A DNA stretch of 46,140 nucleotides from an uncultured Pleurocapsa sp. (GTDB lineage Bacteria; Cyanobacteriota; Cyanobacteriia; Cyanobacteriales; Xenococcaceae): positions 1 to 46,140 of the forward strand of contig CALLPS010000002.1 in NCBI GenBank assembly GCA_938015355.1, given 5' to 3'. The translations under genes were made by a program, and so were the position numbers. This document shows, one piece after another, positions 1-9,872 of the stretch (positions within the stretch are counted from its first letter, which is position 1; the number at the start of each line of letters is the position of its first letter). Below the pieces are notes generated by a model, which was not told the DNA's origin, made no database searches, and saw only the letters and a program-made list of their open reading frames with translations.

Positions 1-183
1 ACAAAATAGTCTCTTAAAATAACTTTTATTTTAGATTTTCTTTGTATTTTGGCTACTTGAGATACAACTTTTAGCTGATGCCATGATGAATTCTAAAATT
101 TACGATAGTACTGTAGTTTAAAAATAGTTTAGTTTTATAATCCCAGCAAAACTAACAGCGCAAAAAGCCTGAAATATAAAACC

Positions 184-615
184 ATGGAAGAGAGAATAAT
201 CAATATTTTATTGGTAGAAGATGACGAGGTTGATGTCATGAACGTCAAACGAGCGTTCAAAAAGTACAAAATCACGAATCCCTTGTTCTTAGCTGGTAAC
301 GGGATTGAAGCATTATATATGTTGCAGTCTCAAAACGGCGAACCTCCTCTAGTGCCAGAAAATAGAAGATTAATCTTACTAGACCTAAATATGCCCAAAA
401 TGAACGGTCTAGAATTTCTTCAAGAATTAAGACAAAATGAAGAATTAAAACGGACTCCTGTAATTGTTTTGACCACTTCTGATGAAGATCGCGATCGCAT
501 AGAAGCCTATAACCTAAATGTTGCTGGATATATTCTTAAACCTGTTACTTTTGTTAATTTTGCCGAAGTAATGGTTGCTTTGAATAAATATTGGGCTTTG
601 TGTGAAATGCCATAG
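184..615 (+). CDS. Single-domain response regulator (Rcp1-like REC)
   Basis: ILLVEDDEVD acidic pocket, LLDLNMPKMNG phospho-Asp region, VLTTS and KPV motifs; about 143 aa, REC only. Confidence 0.9.
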   Translation: MEERIINILLVEDDEVDVMNVKRAFKKYKITNPLFLAGNGIEALYMLQSQNGEPPLVPENRRLILLDLNMPKMNGLEFLQELRQNEELKRTPVIVLTTSDEDRDRIEAYNLNVAGYILKPVTFVNFAEVMVALNKYWALCEMP

Positions 616-639
616 TTAATGAATAATTGATAATTGATA

Positions 640-1950
640 ATGAATGAGGAACAGTATTCAATACTACTGGTTGATGATGACGAAGTTGATCGCCTTACGG
701 TTAAACGAGCTTTTAAAAAAGCTAATTTTTCGGCAATATTAACTGAAGTACAAAATGGTCAAGAAGCACTAGCTAATCTAGCATCAAAAGCGCAAGATTG
801 TGACTCTAACTGTGCAGAAAAAGAGATTGACAACTCTAAAACTAATGGAGATAAAAGCAATCTACTACAGGTTGCCACCACCACTAATCAGGATTTCGAT
901 TTAGTTTTACTGGATTATCGTTTGCCAGATATTAATGGTTTAAATTTAATTGCCGAAATCAAAGCTTTAAATTTAGATTTACCCATAATTGTTCTCACTG
1001 GTCAAGGTGATGAAGAGATTGCTGTAGAAATTATGAAAGCTGGGGCGGCAGACTACATATCAAAAGGGAAAATAGAGCCAGAAAGTTTAGCCAAAGCAAT
1101 TACTAGTGCGATTCGCATCCACAAAGCAGAGCAAGCAGTAGAAGCTGTCAATGAACGTCTTCGCGCTGGTAACGAATTATTGTTACTCAAAAATCAAGAA
1201 TTAGAAAAACAGAAGCAACAAATAAAATTACAAAACATAAAATTACAAGAATCCTATAATCTTAAGTCTGAGTTTTTAGCAACCATGTCCCACGAATTAC
1301 GCACGCCAATGAATGCGATTATGGGCTTTTCTCAACTGTTACTGCGCCAGTATCCCGATCCTCTTTCCGAACAGCAACAAAATCTAATTCAGCGGATTTT
1401 CAATAATGGAAAAAACTTACTGGACATGATTAATGAAATGCTTGATTTTTCTAAAATCGAAGCAGGAAAACTAGATTTAAATCCACAAAAACTAGATCTA
1501 AATTTTTTAATTAAATTAACTGTGGAAGAATTACGTTCTTTAGCTTTACAAAAAAATCTTAGTTTAGTCACCGATATCCAACTAGAGGATAGTTTCTTAG
1601 TTCAAGATTCTAACTTTATTAAACGAACTTTAATCAACTTGCTTTCCAATGCCCTCAAGTTTACCGAATCGGGTGGAGTGATAGTCAGAGCTTGGGAAAT
1701 AGAGGATACAACCATTGCTATTGCCGTTACTGACACAGGAATCGGCATTGCCTCAGAAGATCAAAACAAAATATTTCAGGCTTTCAGACAAGGAGATCAA
1801 ACTTTTACCCGCGAACATGCAGGAACAGGTTTGGGGTTAGCCATTTCGGAATCTTTAGTTAAGATGATGAAAGGCAAAATTTTAGTGAATAGCGAATTAG
1901 GTGAAGGGTCTACATTTATAGTTGAAATCCCTCGTAAGTACGATGCTTAG
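640..1950 (+). CDS. Hybrid REC - histidine kinase
   Basis: REC (LLVDDDEVD, LLDYRLPDINGL), then HisKA (FLATMSHELRTPMNAIMGFSQ) and HATPase (LINLLSNALKFT, DTGIGI, GTGLGLAIS). ORF track starts at TTG 634; ATG at 640 is likelier. Confidence 0.92.
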   Translation: MNEEQYSILLVDDDEVDRLTVKRAFKKANFSAILTEVQNGQEALANLASKAQDCDSNCAEKEIDNSKTNGDKSNLLQVATTTNQDFDLVLLDYRLPDINGLNLIAEIKALNLDLPIIVLTGQGDEEIAVEIMKAGAADYISKGKIEPESLAKAITSAIRIHKAEQAVEAVNERLRAGNELLLLKNQELEKQKQQIKLQNIKLQESYNLKSEFLATMSHELRTPMNAIMGFSQLLLRQYPDPLSEQQQNLIQRIFNNGKNLLDMINEMLDFSKIEAGKLDLNPQKLDLNFLIKLTVEELRSLALQKNLSLVTDIQLEDSFLVQDSNFIKRTLINLLSNALKFTESGGVIVRAWEIEDTTIAIAVTDTGIGIASEDQNKIFQAFRQGDQTFTREHAGTGLGLAISESLVKMMKGKILVNSELGEGSTFIVEIPRKYDA

Positions 1951-2011
1951 GTAAATAGATATTATTTAGTATGATAGATAATTTGTCTTTTTTATAACTT
2001 TTTCATAAACA

Positions 2012-3100
2012 ATGTCTGTCCCAACAACTATCAAAAATAATTATATTCTGGCAGTAGATGATATTCCCGACAACCTTCTCTTAGTTCAGCTAGCCCTTGA
2101 ACAAGAAGGACATCAAGTCGTTTTAGCTCATAATGGAGAGACAGCCTTAGCACATATAAAACAAGCTCCTCCTAGTCTTATTTTGCTAGATGTAATGATG
2201 CCTGGAATGGATGGTTATGAGGTAACGCGACGCATCCGTGAGGATAAAAATATTCCTTTTATCCCTATCTTGTTAGTTACAGCCAGAGTAGAATCTAGCC
2301 TGGTAACGGGATTAGATGCGGGGGCAGATGAATTTGTCCGCAAGCCTTTTCAGATCGACGAATTACAGGCTAGGGTACGATCTATGTTACGTCTCAAGGA
2401 AACCATCGATCAGCGAGAAAATTTTGTTTCTTGTTTGACTCATGACCTACGCACCCCCCTAGTAGCAGCCAACCGTATGCTGGATCTGATTTTGCAACAA
2501 GCCTTTGGCGATGTTACCTGTGAACAACAAGAAGCGATCGCCAATATTGTCAGTAGTAATGATAATATGTTGGAGATGTTGAACACCCTCCTAGAAACTC
2601 ATCACTATGAATTAGGGCAAAAAACCCTTAGTTTTATTCCTGTCGATTTAAAACAATTAGTTGATGAAGTTATTACCGAACTTAAGCCCCTGGCAATGGA
2701 CAAGGATATTGAGCTTTCAAATGATTCTGCCGATAATGTTCCTGAAATCAAAGGAGATCGTCTAGAGTTACGCCGAGTAATTACTAACCTGGTTAGCAAT
2801 GCCATCAAGTTTACTGATCAGGGAAGTGTCAAAGTGGCTCTATCTCAAAGCGATTCGGATGTAATTATTCAAGTAAAGGATACGGGAATTGGCATATCAC
2901 CCCAAGAACAACAAGCTATTTTCCAACGGTATCATCAAGGAAATCATCGACGGGCAGGAAAAGGTTTAGGGTTATATCTTTGTCAACAAATTATCAATGC
3001 TCATCAGGGAAAACTGACAGTAGAATCTCAAAGTAATTTAGATAATAGTAATTTAGATAACAGTGGAACTACTTTTACTTGTTCTCTGCCTAAATCTTAG
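2012..3100 (+). CDS. REC - histidine kinase
   Basis: REC (LAVDDIPDN, LLDVMMPGMDGYEV) plus HisKA (FVSCLTHDLRTPL) and HATPase (NLVSNAIKFTDQG, DTGIGI, GLGLYL). Confidence 0.92.
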   Translation: MSVPTTIKNNYILAVDDIPDNLLLVQLALEQEGHQVVLAHNGETALAHIKQAPPSLILLDVMMPGMDGYEVTRRIREDKNIPFIPILLVTARVESSLVTGLDAGADEFVRKPFQIDELQARVRSMLRLKETIDQRENFVSCLTHDLRTPLVAANRMLDLILQQAFGDVTCEQQEAIANIVSSNDNMLEMLNTLLETHHYELGQKTLSFIPVDLKQLVDEVITELKPLAMDKDIELSNDSADNVPEIKGDRLELRRVITNLVSNAIKFTDQGSVKVALSQSDSDVIIQVKDTGIGISPQEQQAIFQRYHQGNHRRAGKGLGLYLCQQIINAHQGKLTVESQSNLDNSNLDNSGTTFTCSLPKS

Positions 3101-3157
3101 ATCTGCCCTTAACTAGCCCTAAACAAAGGACTAGTTTCGCATCATATGCCGTATTTT

Positions 3158-4636
3158 CTATGATTTGGGAACCCAAACCGATACCGAACCTGCTAAACAG
3201 CGGAAGTTCGCCCAACCTTCATCATTAGTAGTAGTAGGTTCATCGATATGTTTGGTTAGATCGATATAAGTTTGGTTTGGTTGACCGATTTCCATCCATT
3301 TTGTACCTTGATCACCATTACTCAAAACTACTGCTATGCCCCCCGGATGATTCTCATCACCTAGTCTTGTCCAGCCAATACAGTTTCCATGGTCGAAGTA
3401 ATCATACTGATCACCATAGGCGAGATCTTGACGAGCCTGGAGAAACTTATCAATTAGCCATTGATGGGAATCCATCCAAATCTCGTATTCTTGTCCATCT
3501 CTGCCAACATCCTGGTAATGTGCGCCATAATAGTCAGCATAGAAAATGCAAGGATAACCATCTCTTCTTAGCAAAATTAGAGCATAGGCTAAAGGTTTAA
3601 ACCAGGCTTCAACCACCGACTCTAAAGCTTGCAAAGGCTGAGAATCATGATTCTCTACTAGAGTTACTGCTAGGGTAGGTTGGTCTTTAACTAAGGTGCC
3701 ATCAAATATTTGACGCATATCAAAGTTATTACCCGTTTTACTCGCCTCGGTAAAGTTATAGTGTAAAGGTGCATCAAATAAAGCCACATCCCCACCAGTC
3801 TCACCAATAAAGTGGTGTAGAGCTTCAATATTTCCCGACCAATATTCTCCCACAGCAAATAGAGGTTTTCCCGAACGTTCTCTTACATGGTTTAGCCAAT
3901 TAGGAAAAAATCCTGCTTTGACATGTTTAACGGCATCGAAACGGAAACCATCGACATCGGTAGTGTCTACATACCATTCACCCCAATACATAAGTTCTCC
4001 CCTGACCTCAGGGTGTTCGACATCGAGGTCGCAACCCATCAGATAATCAAAGGAACCCTTGGCTAAATCTACCTGTTCGTCAAATTGCTTATCTTTAAAT
4101 AGATAGATAGCATCAGCATCTCCGTCATAGGCATTATAATCAACCGCATCGAAATGATACCAATGCCATTGTAAGCTGGAATACTTATCCCCACGCCCAG
4201 GAAAAGTAAAGTGAGTCCAGGTTTTTACTGTCTGCAAATCTCCGATTGCTTCGTGGCGATTGTGGGGATTCATTGGTGTTGCTTCAACTTCTTCTTCCTG
4301 ATCCCCCCCCAGCTTATGATTTAAGACCACGTCTGCATAGATGCGGATGCCAGCCTCTTGAGCTACCTTAATCGCATTAATATATTCATCTTTTGTACCG
4401 TATTTAGTTCTAACCGAACCTTTTTGGTCAAATTCACCCAAATCGAACATATCGTAGACACCATAACCTACGTCATAACCACCAGCAGTACCTTTATAGG
4501 CAGGAGGCAGCCACAAAGAAGTAACTCCGATCTTTGCCAATTCCGCAGCATTTTCTGCCACTTGATTCCATAAACTACCATCGGGTTCATTGTACCAATG
4601 GAAATATTGCATCATTACGCCGTTAAATTCAGACAT
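3158..4636 (-). CDS. Alpha-amylase, GH13 (cytoplasmic type)
   Basis: GVMMQYFHWY, DVVLNHK, VDGFRFDAVKHV, VGEYWSGN, LVENHDSQP GH13 motifs. Confidence 0.93.
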   Translation of the reverse strand: MSEFNGVMMQYFHWYNEPDGSLWNQVAENAAELAKIGVTSLWLPPAYKGTAGGYDVGYGVYDMFDLGEFDQKGSVRTKYGTKDEYINAIKVAQEAGIRIYADVVLNHKLGGDQEEEVEATPMNPHNRHEAIGDLQTVKTWTHFTFPGRGDKYSSLQWHWYHFDAVDYNAYDGDADAIYLFKDKQFDEQVDLAKGSFDYLMGCDLDVEHPEVRGELMYWGEWYVDTTDVDGFRFDAVKHVKAGFFPNWLNHVRERSGKPLFAVGEYWSGNIEALHHFIGETGGDVALFDAPLHYNFTEASKTGNNFDMRQIFDGTLVKDQPTLAVTLVENHDSQPLQALESVVEAWFKPLAYALILLRRDGYPCIFYADYYGAHYQDVGRDGQEYEIWMDSHQWLIDKFLQARQDLAYGDQYDYFDHGNCIGWTRLGDENHPGGIAVVLSNGDQGTKWMEIGQPNQTYIDLTKHIDEPTTTNDEGWANFRCLAGSVSVWVPKS

Positions 4637-4879
4637 ATTAAAATTCCTAGTCTAGAAGCTAAATTCTAGAAGCTAAATATTTATAGATTAATGGGATTTT
4701 TGGTAACAAATAAGTAATAAATCTTTAGTTTTTACTTTAATTAGTCAATATTATCTATGTTCCCCCTAACAAATGAAATCATCCCTTGGATATATCTAAA
4801 ATCAGTAAAGTTATGTCCTGTTATAGATTCGCGATCGCTTTACTAATTGTTCTAATAAAAGTGAAGTTAAAAAAAAAAT

Positions 4880-5419
4880 ATGTCTCAGGTAAACATCGGA
4901 TTAACAGAAGAACAGCGTCATGGGGTAATCGAATTACTCAACCGTGACTTAGCTGACCTTTATCTACTACTAATTAAAACTAAAAAGTATCATTGGGATA
5001 TTGTTGGGCCTCAATTCCGCACTCTACACACACTGTGGGAAGAACACTATAATGCCTTAACTATTAACATTGATGCGATCGCCGAACGAGTTAGAATCCT
5101 CGGTGGTTATCCTTTGGGGACAGCAGCAGGATTTATTGAATACGGCACAATCAAAGAACATCCTAACGATCTCCCTAATGCTAACGAAATGGTGGTTCGC
5201 TTAGTAAACGACCACGAACAAGTGATTCGTAACCTCAGAGAAGATATCGATAAATCTGGCGATGAGTATCACGACCAAGGTACTGCGGATTTTTTAACAG
5301 GATTAATGGAACAACACGAAGAAATGGCTTGGATGTTGCGTTCTTTTATCGAAGGTGAAAAATTACAAAGTAGTGGCGATCGCTCTGGATTAGAGACTAA
5401 GCCCACTGTTAACGCTTAA
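4880..5419 (+). CDS. dps: Dps family DNA-protection/ferritin-like protein
   Basis: [34 protein letters not shown]...[13 protein letters not shown] ferroxidase-type Dps motif. Confidence 0.92.
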   Translation: MSQVNIGLTEEQRHGVIELLNRDLADLYLLLIKTKKYHWDIVGPQFRTLHTLWEEHYNALTINIDAIAERVRILGGYPLGTAAGFIEYGTIKEHPNDLPNANEMVVRLVNDHEQVIRNLREDIDKSGDEYHDQGTADFLTGLMEQHEEMAWMLRSFIEGEKLQSSGDRSGLETKPTVNA

Positions 5420-5513
5420 GCAATCAGTGTCAAAGAAAGAATCATCATGTTTCTTTCTACTCTTTTTTCTTCAAACAAAACAGCAAAAACTATCAAGCAA
5501 AATTTCAAATAAT

Positions 5514-6281
5514 ATGACAGAGGTATACAAAGCAGAACGGACTATTACTGCCGTACTCAAAGAAGAATCACAAGTAGATCAACTGGTGCGCCGTTTAATC
5601 GATCGCGGTGTCCCCCAAGACCATATCTCCCTAATGGGTCAGAATTTTGAATCTAAAACTCGTATTTCAGGTTTTATTTCCAAAAAGGATGTAATTTTAG
5701 GTGGTTTACGCACAGGGGCGGTTTTTGGTTCCCTATTTGGTTCTCTTCTCAGTCTCTTTACTGGGATGGGAGTGCTGTTTATCCCCTTTATCGGTTCGGT
5801 GGTAGCCGCAGGACCAATCACTTCAGTATTATTGGGCGCAGCCTCTGGTGCGATCGCTGGTAGTGCTGGTGCAGGATTGGCTTCCGCATTAGCTACTTTA
5901 GGAATGCCCGAGGAAAAAGCAGCAATTTATGAAACCCGTGTCAAAGCGGGAGAATATCTCTTGATGGTGGAAGTTCCTGCTAATAGATCTGGCGAATATC
6001 AGCTATTAATTGAAAGCGCTGGTGGTGAAGAGATCCACATCAACGAATCTGCACTACCTCGTCCTTGTCCTGGTCAATGCAATGGAGTGGAAGATTTATC
6101 TCCCGAAATTCGCTCCCATCTTTCAGAAGCAGCACAGCAAGATTTTATTGAGTGCTACAACACAGTTTTGAATCAGACTGATGATGAGACCAAAGCCGAA
6201 CATCAAGCTTGGGCAACGATTAAGGATAAGTACGATGAAGATGAAAACGGTGTTTGGTCAAAATCTAAAGTAGTTGCCTAA
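5514..6281 (+). CDS. Glycine-zipper stress protein with C-terminal ChaB domain
   Basis: Glycine/alanine-rich hydrophobic core followed by ChaB-like end ([46 protein letters not shown]). ATG 5514 preferred over the TTG-initiated ORF at 5427. Confidence 0.75.
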   Translation: MTEVYKAERTITAVLKEESQVDQLVRRLIDRGVPQDHISLMGQNFESKTRISGFISKKDVILGGLRTGAVFGSLFGSLLSLFTGMGVLFIPFIGSVVAAGPITSVLLGAASGAIAGSAGAGLASALATLGMPEEKAAIYETRVKAGEYLLMVEVPANRSGEYQLLIESAGGEEIHINESALPRPCPGQCNGVEDLSPEIRSHLSEAAQQDFIECYNTVLNQTDDETKAEHQAWATIKDKYDEDENGVWSKSKVVA

Positions 6282-6340
6282 ACCAACAATTAACTAAAAA
6301 TCAATCAAATAATTATTATTAACCGAACAGCATTGAATAA

Positions 6341-6371
6341 GGCTTCTCCTGTAACTGGGAGGAGTCTTTTG
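6341..6371 (+). terminator. Rho-independent terminator downstream of the ChaB-fusion gene
   Basis: GGCTTCTCC / GGAGGAGTC stem (with G-U pairs) followed by TTTT. Confidence 0.6.
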
Positions 6372-6541
6372 CGGTTTAAATGAGATTTGAAAAAGCGATC
6401 GCCGAGCAGTTAAAGCATAATTTATGCCCAATGGATATGAATATTGAAGGAAATATTAAATCTGTCAAGATATATAGATATTTCGTTACAAAACTTGTTA
6501 ACATTGTTTACATAAGTTAATAAAACAACGGAAAAATATCT

Positions 6542-7504
6542 ATGCCATTTACTATAGATTCAGCTCGTAACATCTTCTCCAGCAATACTTTGACTGCTGA
6601 TGCAGTACCAGCGTTAACAGCTAGATTTAATCAGCTTAGTGCAGAAGATCAATTGGCTTGGATCTGGTTTGCTTACTTGGAGATGGGCAAAAGTATTACA
6701 ATCGCTGCTCCTGGGGCTGCTAATATGCAGTTTGCCGAGATTACTCTTAATGAGATCAAAGCAATGAGCTTTCAAGAACAATCTCAAGTAATGTGCGATT
6801 TGGCTAACCATGCGGACACTCCTATCTGCCGAACCTACGCTACTTGGACTGCTAACATTAAACTGGGTTTCTGGTACAAGCTGGGAGAATTAATGGAGCA
6901 AGGTGTTGTTGCGCCGATTCCTGAGGGTTATAAACTTTCCGCTAATGCCAATGCGGTACTAGTTTCCCTCCAAGGGTTAGATGCGGGTCAACAAATTACC
7001 GTGCTACGTAATACCGTAGTAGATATGGGATTTGACACTGATAAAATGGGCAATTTCAAGAGCGTTAGTGCTCCTGTCGCTCCTCCTACAGAAATCACTA
7101 AACGAACCAAAGTCAATATTGAAGGTGTTACAAATCCCACCATATTGAACTACATGAATTTATTAAATGCGAATGACTTTGATGAGTTGATTAAGTTATT
7201 TGCGGCAGATGGTGCACTACAACCTCCTTTCAAAAAGCCAATTGTCGGGAAAGATTCTGTATTCAAGTTTTTCAAAGAAGAATGTCCCAATCTTAAGCTA
7301 GCTCCTGAACGTGGCGTTGAAGAACCCGTAGAAGATGGTTATACTCAAGTCAAAGTTACAGGAAAAGTACAAACTCCTTGGTTTGGTGCTGGGGTGGGCA
7401 TGAATATGTCCTGGAGATTTTTGCTTAATTCTGAAAACAAAATTTTCTTTGTGGCGATCGATTTATTAGCTTCGCCTCAAGAATTGCTTAAGCTAGCTCG
7501 TTAA
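6542..7504 (+). CDS. Orange carotenoid protein
   Basis: MPFTIDSARNIFSSN...FNQLSAEDQLAWIWFAYLEMGKSITIAAPGAA...; N-terminal helical carotenoid-binding domain plus C-terminal NTF2-like domain. Confidence 0.96.
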   Translation: MPFTIDSARNIFSSNTLTADAVPALTARFNQLSAEDQLAWIWFAYLEMGKSITIAAPGAANMQFAEITLNEIKAMSFQEQSQVMCDLANHADTPICRTYATWTANIKLGFWYKLGELMEQGVVAPIPEGYKLSANANAVLVSLQGLDAGQQITVLRNTVVDMGFDTDKMGNFKSVSAPVAPPTEITKRTKVNIEGVTNPTILNYMNLLNANDFDELIKLFAADGALQPPFKKPIVGKDSVFKFFKEECPNLKLAPERGVEEPVEDGYTQVKVTGKVQTPWFGAGVGMNMSWRFLLNSENKIFFVAIDLLASPQELLKLAR

Positions 7505-7534
7505 TTAAAAATTTAATATTATATCGAGTTTAAG

Positions 7535-7580
7535 AACTTCAAAGCCATATTGTATATTTCCAGTGGGCTTTGAAGTTTTC
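7535..7580 (+). terminator. Hairpin/terminator in the ocp-frp intergenic region
   Basis: Perfect 12-bp stem AACTTCAAAGCC (7535-7546) / GGCTTTGAAGTT (7566-7577) followed by TTC. Confidence 0.6.
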
Positions 7581-7634
7581 TAATCATAATTTAGACAAAA
7601 ATATCAAATCAAAATTCAGTTATTTATATTACAA

Positions 7635-7961
7635 GTGAGTAAAATTCAGTGGTCTGAAACAGAAAATAAAATAGCGCAACAAGCTTTTCAGACAGCTTAT
7701 CAAAGAGAAACTTCTACTTTAATTGCCAATGTTCGCGATCGCTCTGCAACCATTACCGAGTTACAGGATTTATGGAATTTACACGATCTCTTGAGTACAA
7801 AAAGATATGAAATAGATGGCAAATATAGCTACGACCCTGACTCGGCGGTATTCGACCTGGCTAATTTCATTAAAGAGGGCTGGCTTAGTCTTGAGGATCT
7901 CCGGGGCTTGAACTCAGAAGTACTTTCTAAAATATCTGCTTTGTTGCGGATGCAATACTAA
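7635..7961 (+). CDS. frp: Fluorescence recovery protein (FRP)
   Basis: WSETE..IAQQAFQTAYQRET..LI..VR.....I......W.LHDLLS.KRYEIDGKYDY-like pattern, immediately downstream of OCP; GTG start. Confidence 0.9.
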   Translation: MSKIQWSETENKIAQQAFQTAYQRETSTLIANVRDRSATITELQDLWNLHDLLSTKRYEIDGKYSYDPDSAVFDLANFIKEGWLSLEDLRGLNSEVLSKISALLRMQY

Positions 7962-8061
7962 CTTATTTGCTGTCTTCTTATTTTCGGAAATTACTACTAG
8001 AGATAGAGTCAAGTCTTCTTAAATTTTATTTACAATAAAAAAAACGAAAGAGGCAAGCAAA

Positions 8062-8298
8062 ATGGATAAATTAGAAAATAGCCTTTCTATAGAACAGGAA
8101 TTAAGTCACAGAGTATTTAGCGATCGCATTAAACAATTAACAGGAGAAGAAGCCCAGGATTTACTGGTACAAATGCACAAACAGATGATGATTAAGGACA
8201 ATCTTTATAAAGAATTGTTTTTGAGTCAGGAAAAAGACATCGTGGACTCTCTATTCGCCCTCAAAGATAAAAAAGGAGGAAACTACAGCTTTGATTGA
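8062..8298 (+). CDS. NblA-like phycobilisome degradation protein (extended C-terminus)
   Basis: LSIEQELSHRVFSDRIKQLTGEEAQDLLVQMHKQMMIKDNLYKELF resembles the NblA core (LSLEQEF..R.F...V..M..EQAQ.FLV.LYKQMM.RE.MYK). Confidence 0.82.
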   Translation: MDKLENSLSIEQELSHRVFSDRIKQLTGEEAQDLLVQMHKQMMIKDNLYKELFLSQEKDIVDSLFALKDKKGGNYSFD

Positions 8299-8378
8299 TC
8301 GATTGCTCCGAGAAAAGAATTTCTGAGCCTTGATTACTCATTGTGTGTAAGTTTCCGCACCTTGATTACTAAACGATG

Positions 8379-9233
8379 TCAACTTTTAAAAAGTCCCTGG
8401 GGGCGTAACAAGAGAATCAGGATCATAATTGCTAAAGCAACTCCTAACTTATATTCTGAGCCTAACCAGGGAACACTCAACTCTTGAGCAATACCAATAA
8501 TGAAAGCTCCGGCGATCGCACCATAGACATTCCCAATCCCACCGAGAATTACCGAAGCAAACATTGGTAAAATCAAAAACCAACCCATATTAGGGCGCAC
8601 CACCGCAATTAGACCATACATTGCCCCAGCAAAAGCGGTTAATGTTCCTGTGATGATCCACGTCCAGAGAACAACCCGCTCCACATTAATTCCCGAAACT
8701 CTCGCCAAGTCAATATTATCGGCAACAGCTCGCATCGCTTTGCCAATTTTGGTATTTTGCAAAATCAAATGTAGCGCAATAATTGCGGCGATCGCTAATC
8801 CGACGACAATTACCCGATAATAAGCAATTTTCAGATCGCCAAACTCCAAAGCTCTAACTACAGGCAACTCATAAAGCTGATTTCCTCCGCCATAAAACAA
8901 TAAGATGCCGTTGCGGATAAATAGAGCTAGCCCAATCGAGATAATAATCAAAGTGGTATCACTGGCTCGGCGATCGCGCATTGGTTGCCAGAGGAGGTAT
9001 TCTGCAATCAACATGGCAACAATAGTACCTAACCCGCCCAAGATCATTGCTAACCAGATATTTATGCCTCCTGTATTAGCAAGCCAGGTTAGATAGGCTC
9101 CCAGAGTCATAAAGTCTCCATGAGCAAAGTTAGACAACTTGAGGATGCCATAAGTCAGAGTTAAGCCAATAGCAGCCAATGCCAAAATACTACCAATAGC
9201 GATGCCGTTAACAATAAGCTGGAGATCAAACAT
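8379..9233 (-). CDS. Branched-chain amino acid ABC transporter permease (LivH/NatD type)
   Basis: GIAIGSILALAAIGLTLTYGILKLSNFAHGDFMTLGAYL signature; multi-TM protein. Confidence 0.9.
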   Translation of the reverse strand: MFDLQLIVNGIAIGSILALAAIGLTLTYGILKLSNFAHGDFMTLGAYLTWLANTGGINIWLAMILGGLGTIVAMLIAEYLLWQPMRDRRASDTTLIIISIGLALFIRNGILLFYGGGNQLYELPVVRALEFGDLKIAYYRVIVVGLAIAAIIALHLILQNTKIGKAMRAVADNIDLARVSGINVERVVLWTWIITGTLTAFAGAMYGLIAVVRPNMGWFLILPMFASVILGGIGNVYGAIAGAFIIGIAQELSVPWLGSEYKLGVALAIMILILLLRPQGLFKS

Positions 9234-9350
9234 GATAAATTTTGTCAGGTTATTAACCGTTTTCTGTTGTTAATTAGCCCCACTATATTAAAACAGCATC
9301 CAAATTAGGCTACTATCGCTAGTTAATTTATCAATTTTGTTGAGCAATAT

Positions 9351-9722
9351 TTAGTCATGATGCTGATGCTGATGTTTTTCATAATGTATACATTGATCAC
9401 ATGGACCTTCAGGATTGATCGCACAACGGATATAGGGTGAGTGAGCATTATTGACACAAGTCGTATCGCCAATAAAATATTTAGTTGCTGGTCGGCGGCG
9501 GTCTCTTAAACCATGAGCATTACGACTGTAACCATAGGAATCATGATGTATTCGATCTCGATAGTTGTGATTGTATGTAGTGATAACTTGGGCGCGTCTT
9601 AACCTTGTTTGCCAGCGTTTTTTCGCTTTTTGGAAGATGAGTAAGTAAACCAAGGAAGGTAAAATACTCAGGATGAGGATAAGAGCTAGCTGGATGACAA
9701 AATGGGCAGAAATATTAGTCAT
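9351..9722 (-). CDS. Small Cys/His-rich membrane-anchored protein (DUF6464-like)
   Basis: N-terminal TM helix; CVNNAHSPYIRCAINPEGPCDQCIHYEKHQHQHHD C-terminus. Confidence 0.6.
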   Translation of the reverse strand: MTNISAHFVIQLALILILSILPSLVYLLIFQKAKKRWQTRLRRAQVITTYNHNYRDRIHHDSYGYSRNAHGLRDRRRPATKYFIGDTTCVNNAHSPYIRCAINPEGPCDQCIHYEKHQHQHHD

Positions 9723-9872
9723 TTTGAGCTAGATAAGAGCTAAATAAATGTTGTGCAAGGCTAATTTGACATTATGCTTTTTTATTATCTCTAAAAAATT
9801 ATGTATAGCTCAATTAATTTGGGGATATTTTTATATTTCCTGATTTTTATCTTTTTTTCTAATTTTCTCTAA

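Noticed and set aside
3036-3070. Tandem in-frame repeat AGTAATTTAGATAA (SNLDNSNLDNS) near the end of the REC-HK gene
   Set aside because: Short slippage-type duplication in a C-terminal loop; no further structure
3277-3600. Plus-strand 107-aa ORF antisense to alpha-amylase, and other 60-150 aa ORFs antisense to or overlapping clear genes (1389, 2605, 5639, 6614, 13590, 14073, 14167, 20915, 27218, 27553, 34273, 41922)
   Set aside because: They lie opposite strong, motif-supported CDSs, show low-complexity translations and lack recognisable domains
4643-4676. Tandem CTAGAAGCTAAAT repeat upstream of the amylase
   Set aside because: Two units only; likely local slippage
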